Positions 48,567 to 57,264 of a DNA stretch of 64,000 bases are shown here, piece after piece. This DNA comes from Asaia sp037151935 (lineage in GTDB: Bacteria > Pseudomonadota > Alphaproteobacteria > Acetobacterales > Acetobacteraceae), in the NCBI RefSeq assembly GCF_051628905.1, contig NZ_CP157575.1:744001-808000 (forward strand), read 5' to 3'. Below the pieces are notes generated by a model. That model was not told where the DNA came from and did no database searches. It worked only from the letters and a program-made list of their open reading frames with translations. A program made the translations under genes and the position numbers. How positions within the stretch are numbered: position 1 is the first letter of the stretch; each line of letters opens with the position of its first letter.

Positions 48567-50189
48567 ATGATCCGTCTTGATTCGATCAGCAAGCAGAACG
48601 GCCAGCGCGTCATTTTTATCGAGACGAGCGCGGCCATCCAGAAAGGCGAAAAGATCGGTCTCGTCGGCCCTAATGGCGCGGGCAAGACGACGCTGTTCCG
48701 GCTGATCACCAAGCAGGAAACCCCTGATGAAGGTCAGGTCTTTCAGGATCGCGGCATCACCATCGGTTTTTTCAGCCAGGATGTCGGCGAGATGAACGGA
48801 CGCTCCGTCGTCGCCGAAGTGATGGACGGTGCAGGTGCAGTCGCCGAAATTGCCGGCGAACTCGCCCAGCTGGAGGCCGATCTCTGCGACCCTGACAAAA
48901 TGGATCAGATGGAGGCCATTCTGGAACGCTTCGGCGACGTTCAGGCCCGTTTTGAGGAGCTTGGCGGCTACGGGCTGGACAGCAAGGCGCGCGAAGTGCT
49001 GCACGGTCTGGGCTTTTCGCAGGAAATGATGTCGGGCGATGTCGGGCTGCTCTCGGGCGGGTGGAAAATGCGCGTGGCTCTGGCACGCATCCTGCTCATG
49101 CAACCCGATGTCATGCTGCTCGATGAGCCAAGCAACCATCTCGATCTCGAAAGCCTGATCTGGCTTGAGCAGTTTCTCAGGAATTACGACGGCGCCCTGC
49201 TCATGACATCGCATGATCGCGCCTTCATGAATCGCGTGGTCAACAAGATCCTCGAAATCGACGGCGGTACGCTGACCAGCTTCTCGGGCGATTATGAATT
49301 CTACGAGCAGCAGCGTGCGCTGAATGAAAAGCAGCAGCAGGCGCAATTCGACCGTCAACAGGCGATGCTGGCCAAGGAAATCGCCTTTATCGAACGCTTC
49401 AAGGCGCGCGCGTCACACGCCGCTCAGGTGCAGAGCCGCGTCAAGAAGCTCGACAAGATCGACCGTGTCGAACCGCCCCGCCGCCGCCAGGCCTTGTCAT
49501 TCGATTTCGCCCCAGCACCACGTTCGGGAGACTCCGTTGCGCTGCTCAAGCAGGTCAGCAAGGCCTATGGATCGCGCACCATCTACGATGGGCTCGATCT
49601 GCAGATCCGCCGACAGGAGCGTTGCTGCATTCTGGGCGTCAATGGTGCGGGTAAATCAACCTTACTCAAGCTGATTGCGGGGGTAAGCGAGCCTGATACG
49701 GGCAGTGTCACCATCGGCGCCAGTGTGAAAATGGGCTATTTTGCCCAGCACGCCATGGATCTGCTGGATGGCAGCCGCACGATTTTCGAAACGCTGGAGC
49801 ACGAATTCCCGCTTGCTGCTCAAGGATCGCTTCGTGCGCTCGCCGGTGGCTTCGGCTTCTCGGGCGATGACGTCGATAAATATGTCAGCGTGCTGTCAGG
49901 CGGTGAAAAAGCGCGTCTGGTGATGGCCCTGATGCTCTATAATCCACCGAATTTCCTGGTGCTCGACGAGCCGACCAACCATCTGGATATCGACACGAAG
50001 GAAATGCTCATTCGCGCCCTCGGCGATTATGAAGGCACCATGCTGTTCGTCTCGCATGACCGTCACTTCCTCGGCGCGCTCTCGAACCGTGTGCTTGAGG
50101 TCACGCCCGAGGGCCTGCATCGCTATGAGGGTGGCTACCACGAATATGTGGCCGCCACCGGTCAGGAAGCCCCCGGCCTGCACGTCTGA
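48567..50189 (+). CDS. ABC-F family ATPase (YbiT/EttA-type)
   Basis: A 540-residue cytoplasmic protein with two ABC domains and no membrane part. Domain 1: GLVGPNGAGKTTLFRLI, signature LSGGWKMRVALARILLMQP, Walker B VMLLDEPSNHLDL. Linker about residues 240-320, rich in Gln/Lys/Arg (EQQRALNEKQQQAQFDRQQAML, in parts). Domain 2: LGVNGAGKSTLLKLI, signature LSGGEKARLVMALMLYNP, LVLDEPTNHLDIDTKE. ABC-F proteins act on the ribosome E site and some give antibiotic resistance. The DEPSNHLDL and linker resemble Uup/YbiT more than resistance types. AGAGG five bases upstream sets the start. Confidence 0.93.
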   Translation: MIRLDSISKQNGQRVIFIETSAAIQKGEKIGLVGPNGAGKTTLFRLITKQETPDEGQVFQDRGITIGFFSQDVGEMNGRSVVAEVMDGAGAVAEIAGELAQLEADLCDPDKMDQMEAILERFGDVQARFEELGGYGLDSKAREVLHGLGFSQEMMSGDVGLLSGGWKMRVALARILLMQPDVMLLDEPSNHLDLESLIWLEQFLRNYDGALLMTSHDRAFMNRVVNKILEIDGGTLTSFSGDYEFYEQQRALNEKQQQAQFDRQQAMLAKEIAFIERFKARASHAAQVQSRVKKLDKIDRVEPPRRRQALSFDFAPAPRSGDSVALLKQVSKAYGSRTIYDGLDLQIRRQERCCILGVNGAGKSTLLKLIAGVSEPDTGSVTIGASVKMGYFAQHAMDLLDGSRTIFETLEHEFPLAAQGSLRALAGGFGFSGDDVDKYVSVLSGGEKARLVMALMLYNPPNFLVLDEPTNHLDIDTKEMLIRALGDYEGTMLFVSHDRHFLGALSNRVLEVTPEGLHRYEGGYHEYVAATGQEAPGLHV

Positions 50190-50255
50190 TCTCATCCTTC
50201 CGGCCTGCTGCGATGCTCCACGGCGCACAGGCCGGATCTCTCCACGCTTTTTTCG

Positions 50256-51320
50256 ATGGGGGTTCTCTTGCACCGTACTTTCTCCGGACTCTGTGCCACC
50301 GGCGCCATGCTTTTCGCTGCCTCACAGGCTCTCGCCGCCGAGCCATTGCCGATACAGCCCGCCTATGACAGCCCCGCCTTTATCGCCGAAGATCCTGCGC
50401 TTGCTGGATTGATAGGTCGTGCTGCGCCTGGTTTGCGCTTCACAACACTCGACAACCAACCGATCGACCTCGGCGCGCTATACGGCCGCAAGCCAGTCTA
50501 TCTGAAGCTTTGGGCGACCTACTGCATTCCCTGTCGCGCCCAGATGCCCGGTTACGAGGCGCTTTATCGGGAATACGGCGATCGCATTGCCTTCGTGGCT
50601 GTCGATATCGGCTTTGGCGAAAAGCGGGAGAAAGTCGCTTCATTTGTCGCGCGCACCGGGTTGACCATGCCGGTCGTGATCGATGATGGCCGGCTGAGCA
50701 ACTGGTTGCAGATCAAGGCCACACCTTTACACGTGCTGATCGACAGCGCGGGCCGCGTCGCCTACGTGGGGCATCAGGACGGGCCTGCCCTGCATGCAGC
50801 ACTTGACCGTCTCACGAAGCCCGCTCCAAGAACCGGACATATTGCTCCCTCGGATCCTGGACAGCAGACCACACTCAAGATCGGCGAACGCGTTCCATCT
50901 TTCGCAGAGGCAACGGCTTCCGGGCCTGTGCTACCGGCGCGTTCTCGTCAGAAACAGGCTGTTCTTTTTACGGCGCCGTGGTGTGAGTCCTATCTAAAAG
51001 ATCTTGAGCCACAGACGGCACGGAACTGCGCGGCCTTTCGCGCCATCGCCCAGCGCAGCGCCGCCACCCATGCGATACGCTGGACCGCATTCGCGAGCCG
51101 CCTCTGGACCGAAAACAGCGATCTCGCGCCTTTCCAGAAACTGCTCGGCCCGAATATCAAGCTCATTCTGGACAACAAGGCCTCGAACTTTTCAAATTTC
51201 GGCGTAAGGCAAATCCCCGCTATCGCCTTGATCGACGCGTCCGGTCATCTGCGCGACATGATCGGCGCAGATGATGCGCATGTTGAAGACAAGATAACGG
51301 CCTTTACGAAGGCGCCCTGA
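50256..51320 (+). CDS. Exported protein with tandem thioredoxin folds, second without CxxC
   Basis: A 354-residue protein with a signal sequence (LCATGAMLFAASQALA, cleavage after ALA). Domain 1 is TlpA/ResA-like: GRAAPGLRFTTLDNQPIDLGAL, LKLWATYCIPCRAQMPGYEALYREYG with an intact CIPC, and a cis-proline region KATPLHVLIDSAGRV. Domain 2 starts near residue 205 and reads VLFTAPWCESYLKDLEP, with only the first Cys, and later RQIPAIALIDASGHLRD. Likely a periplasmic thiol-disulfide protein whose second half serves binding or structure. The ATG at 50256 lacks a ribosome binding site; a TTG at 50268 has GGGGGT five bases upstream and may be the real start. Confidence 0.8.
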   Translation: MGVLLHRTFSGLCATGAMLFAASQALAAEPLPIQPAYDSPAFIAEDPALAGLIGRAAPGLRFTTLDNQPIDLGALYGRKPVYLKLWATYCIPCRAQMPGYEALYREYGDRIAFVAVDIGFGEKREKVASFVARTGLTMPVVIDDGRLSNWLQIKATPLHVLIDSAGRVAYVGHQDGPALHAALDRLTKPAPRTGHIAPSDPGQQTTLKIGERVPSFAEATASGPVLPARSRQKQAVLFTAPWCESYLKDLEPQTARNCAAFRAIAQRSAATHAIRWTAFASRLWTENSDLAPFQKLLGPNIKLILDNKASNFSNFGVRQIPAIALIDASGHLRDMIGADDAHVEDKITAFTKAP

Positions 51321-51339
51321 CCTGAAAGGTGACAGGGAC

Positions 51340-51615
51340 TCACTCTCTGTCACCCCAGCGCCACCGCAACCCGCCATATGTATGGTTCCTGCACAAGGCG
51401 AGAAAAATGCCCGTGGCGCATAAAGCGATAAATAGCGAACCGATCATCGCCACGATCCTGTAAGGAGGCGGGATCAGAAACAGGAAGAAGCTCGGCGCTA
51501 TTACCACAAGCAACAGCAGTCCAAGAGCGACCCATCCCTGCCAGGCAATCGGAAGCCCAGCACCATAGCCGTAGCGCCTGGGCCTAAACCACGCCGTATT
51601 CTGATCGTCGTTCAT
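51340..51615 (-). CDS. Small two-helix membrane protein, unknown function
   Basis: A 91-residue protein with an aromatic N-terminus (TAWFRPRRYGYGAGLPIAWQGW), two hydrophobic helices (VALGLLLLVVIAPSFFLFLI and IVAMIGSLFIALCATGIFLALC, in parts) and a C-terminus RNHTYGGLRWRWGDRE. Short proteins with a similar YGxG-P-xWQGW start are common as hypotheticals in alphaproteobacteria, but I cannot name a family. It converges with the thioredoxin-fold gene. Confidence 0.65.
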   Translation of the reverse strand: MNDDQNTAWFRPRRYGYGAGLPIAWQGWVALGLLLLVVIAPSFFLFLIPPPYRIVAMIGSLFIALCATGIFLALCRNHTYGGLRWRWGDRE

Positions 51616-52142
51616 GCGTTTTCTCTTCGTCTATCCATCAGACCCGACCTCAGACAATTCCCGCTTCATGCGGCCCTGATCCGTCGGATCGAGCGCTCGC
51701 AACCATCGCGGGAGGACAATATCCATCGCAAGATCGCACCTCATCAGTCAGGCGCGTTCACCATTGGAAGATCCGGCAACTTTATTCCACGCACTCTCTT
51801 ACAGAGCGCCTCTCGTCGAACTGAACTTCACTTTCCCGAATACCGTCTTGCTCACAGATTTTCTCTCGAATTCACCTTACGTAACGGACGAATTCGGCCG
51901 ATAAATTCGGTGTGCAGATAATGTACCACGTCAAGAGGGTTCTATCAGGCAGGGCAGATACGATGTGGAAACTTAAAATCCGAGTACAATTCAACACAAA
52001 AAAATTTTCCAAATTCGATCACAGAATTATTATGATTTATATCGTCCAATATAATTATTTATCTATTTAGCTATCTTATAACGCGAGATATTATTGTTTT
52101 TTTACAAGATTTTCCGGAAACAATATCGCGGATCGTAACAAA
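51616..52142. other. AT-rich upstream region of the GT92 gene
   Basis: About 530 bases without a gene. From about 51890 to 52142 the sequence becomes strikingly AT-rich with A and T runs, unlike the surrounding high-GC DNA. It marks the left edge of the accessory region and probably holds the promoter of the glycosyltransferase gene. Such stretches are often bound by H-NS-like silencers (inference). An imperfect repeat brackets the last part (CGCGAGATATT near 52082 and ATATCGCG near 52126). Confidence 0.5.
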
Positions 52143-53504
52143 ATGAACAAAACATCAATAGTCGCCTGTGCCAGATGGGAGTCGGACCATATCCAGGAAT
52201 GGGTAATGTACCATCTATTCCTTGGATTTGATCATATATACCTGTACTGTAATGATGACGACCCAAGAGAGATGTACAAAGAGGTCGCTATTTTCTGCCG
52301 GGAGAGCAATCCCAAGGTCACGTTCCTTCATTATCCATTTCAGGGGGAACAGTGGAAAATGTACATCCATTTCCTCGAAAATTTCAAAGGGAAGAGCGAG
52401 AATTTATGCTTCCTCGATGTGGACGAATTTTTGACACTGAAGAATTACTCCAACATAAATGACTATATTTACGATATGAGAAAGACCGATTGGGATGTTA
52501 TATTTTTTAACTGGGTCAATTTCGGCAATAACGGTCTGAAGGAGCGTCAGGCAGGGAATGTTTTAGATCTCTACACAAGAAGACCCGAAAACATATCCCA
52601 CTTAACTAAGGTAATAGTAAAATCTGATTCCATTAACATTGACTTTATGAAGAAAAATCCATGCCCTTTCTGGCATGGGTTAAGTTCCAACACCTACAAC
52701 GTGTTCAACTACAATCTCAAAAACGTTACCTCCTTTGGCGAGGACTTCCCGACTTTCTATGAGACATGGTGGGGGTTACATCACGCCGATGAAACCTCAT
52801 CGCAAATTCGAGAACTGGAGGCTATGGTCTTCAACACAGCCTATGTTTCGCACTTTTTCATGAAGTCGGAAGCCGACGCCGAGAGGCGTATCCAGAGAGG
52901 CACGTCGGGCAATTTCTCGAATCAAAGCGATTGGTCATCCAGAACCGGGTCGAACGGCGGAATCGCAGCGTTCCTTGAAAAGTTCAATGCCGTTGAGGAT
53001 TTCACACTCAGAGATAAGTGGCATAACTTCTTTGTTCCCCGACCGGAAGAATACTTCATTCGTCCCAGTAGCGGTCTCCTCATTTCCGAAGCCTGCCACT
53101 GCACACAGAGTTCTACGTCCGACTGGTCACGGGGTGGAGACGCCGAACATGACGCCTCCAACGTGGTCGATCTGCCTGCAAATGGGCAGCATAAAAATCA
53201 CACGGATTACGAAGATCGGGCGTGGTGGCAGATCGATCTGGGACAGCAGGAACAAGTCAGTGAAATCAGGTTTTATCACAGGCTCGAGCGGGAGCACGAG
53301 CTCAAGAACTACACAATCAGCCACTCAAGAAACGGCAACGACTGGCACAGGATCGTTCAGGGCAAGAACGCTCCCTTCGGCGGAATCGATGGCCGTCCGC
53401 TGATACTCGACGGTCTCAAGGCGGATTGTCGTTATGTACGCTTTCAGCTGGACGAGCCTGGTTACATCCATTTTGACCGTGTCGAAATCTACAGACCGCG
53501 TTAA
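52143..53504 (+). CDS. GT92-type glycosyltransferase fused to a C-terminal discoidin (F5/8 type C) domain
   Basis: A 453-residue protein. The N-terminal domain (1 to about 250) reads IVACARWESDHIQEWVMYHLFLGFDHIYLYCND, has the metal-binding FLDVDEFL and VIFFNWVNFGNNG, and RVSH-type AYVSHFFMKSEADAERRI, all as in glycosyltransferase family 92. The C-terminal domain (about 315-453) matches the galactose-binding-like fold: YEDRAWWQIDLGQQEQVSEIRFYHR, SHSRNGNDWHRI and CRYVRFQLDEPGYIHFDRVEIY. No signal peptide is present. The first part is notably AT-rich, the last part less so, which suggests transfer and perhaps a mosaic origin. Acceptor unknown; surface polysaccharide is likely. Confidence 0.8.
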   Translation: MNKTSIVACARWESDHIQEWVMYHLFLGFDHIYLYCNDDDPREMYKEVAIFCRESNPKVTFLHYPFQGEQWKMYIHFLENFKGKSENLCFLDVDEFLTLKNYSNINDYIYDMRKTDWDVIFFNWVNFGNNGLKERQAGNVLDLYTRRPENISHLTKVIVKSDSINIDFMKKNPCPFWHGLSSNTYNVFNYNLKNVTSFGEDFPTFYETWWGLHHADETSSQIRELEAMVFNTAYVSHFFMKSEADAERRIQRGTSGNFSNQSDWSSRTGSNGGIAAFLEKFNAVEDFTLRDKWHNFFVPRPEEYFIRPSSGLLISEACHCTQSSTSDWSRGGDAEHDASNVVDLPANGQHKNHTDYEDRAWWQIDLGQQEQVSEIRFYHRLEREHELKNYTISHSRNGNDWHRIVQGKNAPFGGIDGRPLILDGLKADCRYVRFQLDEPGYIHFDRVEIYRPR

Positions 53505-53528
53505 TCCCGGCTCAGCGGCATTTTTCTG

Positions 53529-53562
53529 GTGATCGATCGTTTTTTATTCTGCGGTCGATCAC
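53529..53562. terminator. Possible hairpin after the glycosyltransferase gene
   Basis: GTGATCGA (53529-53536) pairs with TCGATCAC (53555-53562) around a loop with a T6 run, 25 bases past the stop at 53504. The T-run is in the loop and not after the stem, so the assignment is weak. Confidence 0.25.
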
Positions 53563-53730
53563 GACGTCAGGGTGCGCTGATCATCAGGGCGACCTCATGA
53601 TCTCCGGCACGCAAACCTGCAATCAAGAGCAGCTCGGTGGCTCGTATGCCCGCTCTCGGCAACCGAACATGGCTCCGGGTCAGTTAGAATTCACCTCCCA
53701 CACACGGCTCATCGAGGCGGAGGAGCTTCA

Positions 53731-54402
53731 CTATTGGTGAAACCCGAATGCCTGTGGATGAAGACGCATGGCAAGACGTGTCAGCCAGGTACGATAAGGA
53801 GCGACGAGCGAAAGAATCTGGCCAAAACCCCATTCCAGATCTTTTTCATCAGGATCGCTTACGCCTCGTTGATGAATCACGTAGCTGAGCCAATGAGTCG
53901 ATACGATGAAGATATTGGCAACAAGACCGGGTATCGCCTCATCGCCGATGGACAGCGCTTTTACGCGTTTCATGTGCTTGATCAATGCGGTCACTCGATC
54001 CGTGAGAAGCATGTTGAGTTGCCTCGCCTGAGGTTCCAGCGCGGGAGCGAGACGGAATAGCGCATTTCCATCGCGCAGGAGCGCGCGGTAACGCCAGCTC
54101 AGACCGCACCAGTCACGCAACAGCGTTACGCCCCGCGCCACACCGCGCACCAGCTCGGTTCGTGGTGCGACTGCTTCCGCCTCCGGCAACGCTATAAAGA
54201 GCGTCTGGGCCGCTTCAGCAAACTGGGCAAAAAGCGCTTCGATCAGCTGCGCCTTGGTCTTGAAGTAATAATAGAGGTTGCCCTCGTTGATCTCGCAACG
54301 CGCAGCCAACTCACGCGTGGTGAGGCGATCAAACCCCACTTCATTCGCGAAGAGCCGTGCCTGATCGAGAATTCGTGATCGTGTCGAGTCAGGTCGGGCC
54401 AT
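53731..54402 (-). CDS. TetR-family transcriptional regulator
   Basis: A 223-residue regulator. The N-terminal helix-turn-helix reads RSRILDQARLFANEVGFDRLTTRELAARCEINEGNLYYYFKTKAQLIEALFAQF (in parts), a textbook TetR DNA-binding domain. The C-terminal ligand domain is helical (YLSGMR-like WCGLSWRYRALLRDGNALFRLAPALEPQARQL region). It is divergent from the P450 gene, 75 bases away, and two palindromic sites fill that gap, so it very probably represses itself and the P450. The ligand may be the P450 substrate (inference). Confidence 0.9.
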   Translation of the reverse strand: MARPDSTRSRILDQARLFANEVGFDRLTTRELAARCEINEGNLYYYFKTKAQLIEALFAQFAEAAQTLFIALPEAEAVAPRTELVRGVARGVTLLRDWCGLSWRYRALLRDGNALFRLAPALEPQARQLNMLLTDRVTALIKHMKRVKALSIGDEAIPGLVANIFIVSTHWLSYVIHQRGVSDPDEKDLEWGFGQILSLVAPYRTWLTRLAMRLHPQAFGFHQ

Positions 54403-54418
54403 GATTGTTCTCGCAATC

Positions 54419-54457
54419 TAAGGTGATCACCTTATATCAGTTAAGGTGTTAGCCTTA
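54419..54457. promoter_or_regulatory. Two TetR-type operator palindromes between regulator and P450
   Basis: Site 1, TAAGGTGATCACCTTA (54419-54434), is a perfect 16-bp palindrome. Site 2, TAAGGTGTTAGCCTTA (54442-54457), is the same site with central changes. Their centres are 23 bp apart, about two helical turns, so two dimers could bind the same face. Both lie in the shared promoter region, ending 21 bases before the P450 ATG. Confidence 0.75.
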
Positions 54458-54477
54458 GATATCGGAGTCACCACGCG

Positions 54478-55845
54478 ATGTCAGCCCTTTTGAACAAATT
54501 CGCTTCCCTGCCCTCTCAGCTTCAAATGATGCGCGCCACCATGCGTAACCCGGTCGAGGCACTACCTGAGGCGGTGTTTCACGAGCGTCTGGTAGAGCGC
54601 CGTCTGGCGCGTCAGCATATCGTCTATGTCTGCGCACCAGATCTGATACGCGAGGCGTTGGTGACAAACAGCAATCGTCTCGACAAGGGCGAGGGCCTGC
54701 GTCGCGCAATCGGCCCCGGCCTGGGTGATGGCCTGCTCACAGCCGAAGGGGCGCACTGGCGCTGGCAGAGGCAGGCGTTGGCCCCAGTCTTTCGAGCCAA
54801 CGGTATCGGCGCGTTCCTGCCCGCCATGGTCAGCGGGACACGGCGCTGTCTGGAAGACCTTACCCAAAAGGGCGGCATCGTGGCGATCGATGACGTCATG
54901 ATGCGCCTGACAGGTCGCATCATCGTCGAGACCATGCTCTCTGCGCCGGAAGCAATCGATGCTGACGCCATGGCACGCAATCTTGGTGTCTTCCTGCACC
55001 AGACCCGGTGGAGCATTCTGGGCGATCTGCTCGGAACACCGGAATGGCTGCCTCATCCCGGCAAGACACGCGGCCTCGCCGCTGCCCAGGCTCTGCGCAA
55101 CGAGGCGATGCAGCAGATCGCAGCGCGGCGGGAACTCCTGGTCCAAAACACAGGCCAAGCGCCAGACGACCTGCTGACCCGGTTGCTTGCGGCAAAAGAC
55201 CCGGAAACAGGGCGCATGATGCATGACAGCGAGATCGTAGATAATCTCCTGACCTTTCTGACCGCGGGCCATGAGACCACGGCTCTGGCGCTGGCCTGGA
55301 CCTTCGACAGGCTTGGCAGACATCCTGAGATCCTGCGTGAGGTCGAGCGTGAAATCGACACGATCCTGATGGGCGACGGCCCCACAATGGAGCAACTCGA
55401 CAGACTCGATCTCACCCGGAATGTGCTGCGTGAGTCGATGCGCCTGACCCCACCAGCACCGATCATCATCCGCGAAGTGACAGAAGCCTTTTCGCTCGAA
55501 GGAGTGCGGCTGGAGAAAGGCACACGTCTCGTTGTGCCGATTTATGCCCTGCACCGGCATCGGAGCTTGTGGGAAGCACCGGAGATCTTCGATCCGACAC
55601 GCTTCGTCGCCCAAGCGGGTCAGTCTCGCCCTCAGGACGATCGCTATGCCTATATGCCTTTCGGTGCAGGCCCGAGAATTTGCATCGGCGCCCGCTTCGC
55701 AGAGACAGAAGCGCTGACAATTCTCGCCATGACCATGAAAAGGCTGACCCTGACGCCCGAACTGCGTGTCACCCCACCCGGCAAGATGGAGATCACTCTG
55801 CGCCCGGCCAAGCCTCTGCTCATGTCTGTCAAAAGGAGAAACTAA
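54478..55845 (+). CDS. Cytochrome P450
   Basis: A 455-residue soluble heme monooxygenase. I-helix FLTAGHETTALALAWTFD (Ala263-Thr268 in AGHETT), K-helix NVLRESMRLTPPAP (E-X-X-R), the aromatic region FDPTRF, and the heme loop FGAGPRICIGARFA with the heme-ligating Cys402. It resembles the CYP102/CYP110-like fatty-acid or terpene group by general pattern, but the class is not certain. No redox partner is fused or adjacent, so electrons must come from elsewhere. A divergent TetR regulator and twin operators indicate substrate-induced control. A degraded copy of its 3' end lies at 57480-57757. Confidence 0.93.
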   Translation: MSALLNKFASLPSQLQMMRATMRNPVEALPEAVFHERLVERRLARQHIVYVCAPDLIREALVTNSNRLDKGEGLRRAIGPGLGDGLLTAEGAHWRWQRQALAPVFRANGIGAFLPAMVSGTRRCLEDLTQKGGIVAIDDVMMRLTGRIIVETMLSAPEAIDADAMARNLGVFLHQTRWSILGDLLGTPEWLPHPGKTRGLAAAQALRNEAMQQIAARRELLVQNTGQAPDDLLTRLLAAKDPETGRMMHDSEIVDNLLTFLTAGHETTALALAWTFDRLGRHPEILREVEREIDTILMGDGPTMEQLDRLDLTRNVLRESMRLTPPAPIIIREVTEAFSLEGVRLEKGTRLVVPIYALHRHRSLWEAPEIFDPTRFVAQAGQSRPQDDRYAYMPFGAGPRICIGARFAETEALTILAMTMKRLTLTPELRVTPPGKMEITLRPAKPLLMSVKRRN

Positions 55846-56145
55846 TCAGGCATCACGCTCCGGGAACCGAAGGCGAGCCTGTGCACCACAGGAAATGGGC
55901 GCCCGCGTCTCTGCGAATGCCTCGCGCCTGTGCCGAGGAGATCGGAGAGGCAGATCACCTGATGGGCTAGAATGAGGGAGCTTGCCCTATCGCCTTTCAC
56001 AATCCTCACGGCTCCAGCAGGAGTGAAACGAGCATCACGTCCTGTTCGGCAAAGGGGGCATCGAAGCAGAATTCATGATTTCTCACCCGGCGGTTCGGCA
56101 TCTCGCGATGCGAAACGGCCGGGCAACGACCTACCTCAAGCACGG
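55846..56145. other. Interval between P450 and lipase genes
   Basis: About 300 bases between the P450 stop and the convergent lipase stop. No frame has a credible product or ribosome binding site, and no clear repeat or terminator is seen. Confidence 0.35.
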
Positions 56146-57264
56146 TCAGACGGCGAACACGCTGTTCTGATGCGTCGAGGGGACGATGATCTGCGACAGA
56201 TTATTATCGCCTATCGGTAGGACGGGACCATGGGCGGTAACGATAGCATCGGCTAGAATGGAGTGCGGCGAGAGTTTGATGCCCATATCCGCGGCTTGCG
56301 TACCCGGCAGATGGAATTTGATGAAATCCGGCACGACGTCGATCAGGGAGACGATATTTTTGAAGCTGCTCGCATTCCAGTCATCGAGTTTGGCCTTGAG
56401 TTTAACGCTGTCTTCCGGCGCGCCAACCATGACGACCTTGCCGTAATGGTTGAAGGCGTTATTGGCACCCGGCTCCATCGCCGTCACGAAAGGAGAGTCT
56501 TTCTCAGTGTCTGAAGCATAATTGCCGACAGGGTCGCCATGGGTCACGATGCTCACGAAATTCTTTCCGTCACCGACGCCAGCGGCTGCATCGGGAATAC
56601 CCGTCGACTCAAACGACATCCCCCCTAGCCCGGTCTGCTGCCCCACATAAGAAGCTTCAATGCCGCCCAGAGAGTGGCCCGTGAGAAAGATATTATTAGT
56701 ATCGATGCCCGATTTCTGCGCCACATCCACTACATAATGCGTGAATGAGAGAGCGTCTTTCTGCGCCTGCGACACCGTCTGGTTCCAGACCTGAACGTCG
56801 GATGCTACGCCCGTAAGAGCCACGAGCGGGTTAAGAACGATATTATCGCCACCCGTCGTACCTTGAAAGGCAACGATGATCTGATTCTTATCGGTCAGCC
56901 AGACCTTCGCTGACATCGCGCTGCCCAGATCCGTCACGGCCAGTTGTTTGCCGTCGACGAGAAAAGGCTTCATGCCCTCAGGTGTGCCCGACACTGTATA
57001 GCAGGCATTGGCCGCATTGAGGAACTGGGAGGCTGTCGGACTCTTGCTGAGATCCTGATTCTCCGGCGCGTTGATAACCGTATTATCGTGCAGGACCGAA
57101 AGATTGGTCGGCGTCGTATGACCGATAATAGATTGCGTCGTCGCTGCTACGCGACTGAGAAAATTATTCAGCCCCGTCATATTGAACAGATCATTCGCAC
57201 CCTGAATGACCCCTCCTACAAGAAGACGTCCATCTTCCCAGATTTTTTTAACCAGACCAGACAT
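56146..57264 (-). CDS. Class 3 lipase-like alpha/beta hydrolase
   Basis: A 372-residue protein. The nucleophile elbow is FLTGHSLGGIEASYVGQQTG (Ser198 in GHSLG), preceded by QIIVAFQGTT, where class 3 lipases have VVFRGT, and followed by an Asp/His region (THGDPVGNYAS; HGPVLPIGDNN). There is no obvious Sec signal peptide. The upstream 150 bases are very AT-rich, and the gene separates the intact P450 from the remnant of a second P450, so it may have been inserted there. Substrate unknown. Confidence 0.8.
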   Translation of the reverse strand: MSGLVKKIWEDGRLLVGGVIQGANDLFNMTGLNNFLSRVAATTQSIIGHTTPTNLSVLHDNTVINAPENQDLSKSPTASQFLNAANACYTVSGTPEGMKPFLVDGKQLAVTDLGSAMSAKVWLTDKNQIIVAFQGTTGGDNIVLNPLVALTGVASDVQVWNQTVSQAQKDALSFTHYVVDVAQKSGIDTNNIFLTGHSLGGIEASYVGQQTGLGGMSFESTGIPDAAAGVGDGKNFVSIVTHGDPVGNYASDTEKDSPFVTAMEPGANNAFNHYGKVVMVGAPEDSVKLKAKLDDWNASSFKNIVSLIDVVPDFIKFHLPGTQAADMGIKLSPHSILADAIVTAHGPVLPIGDNNLSQIIVPSTHQNSVFAV

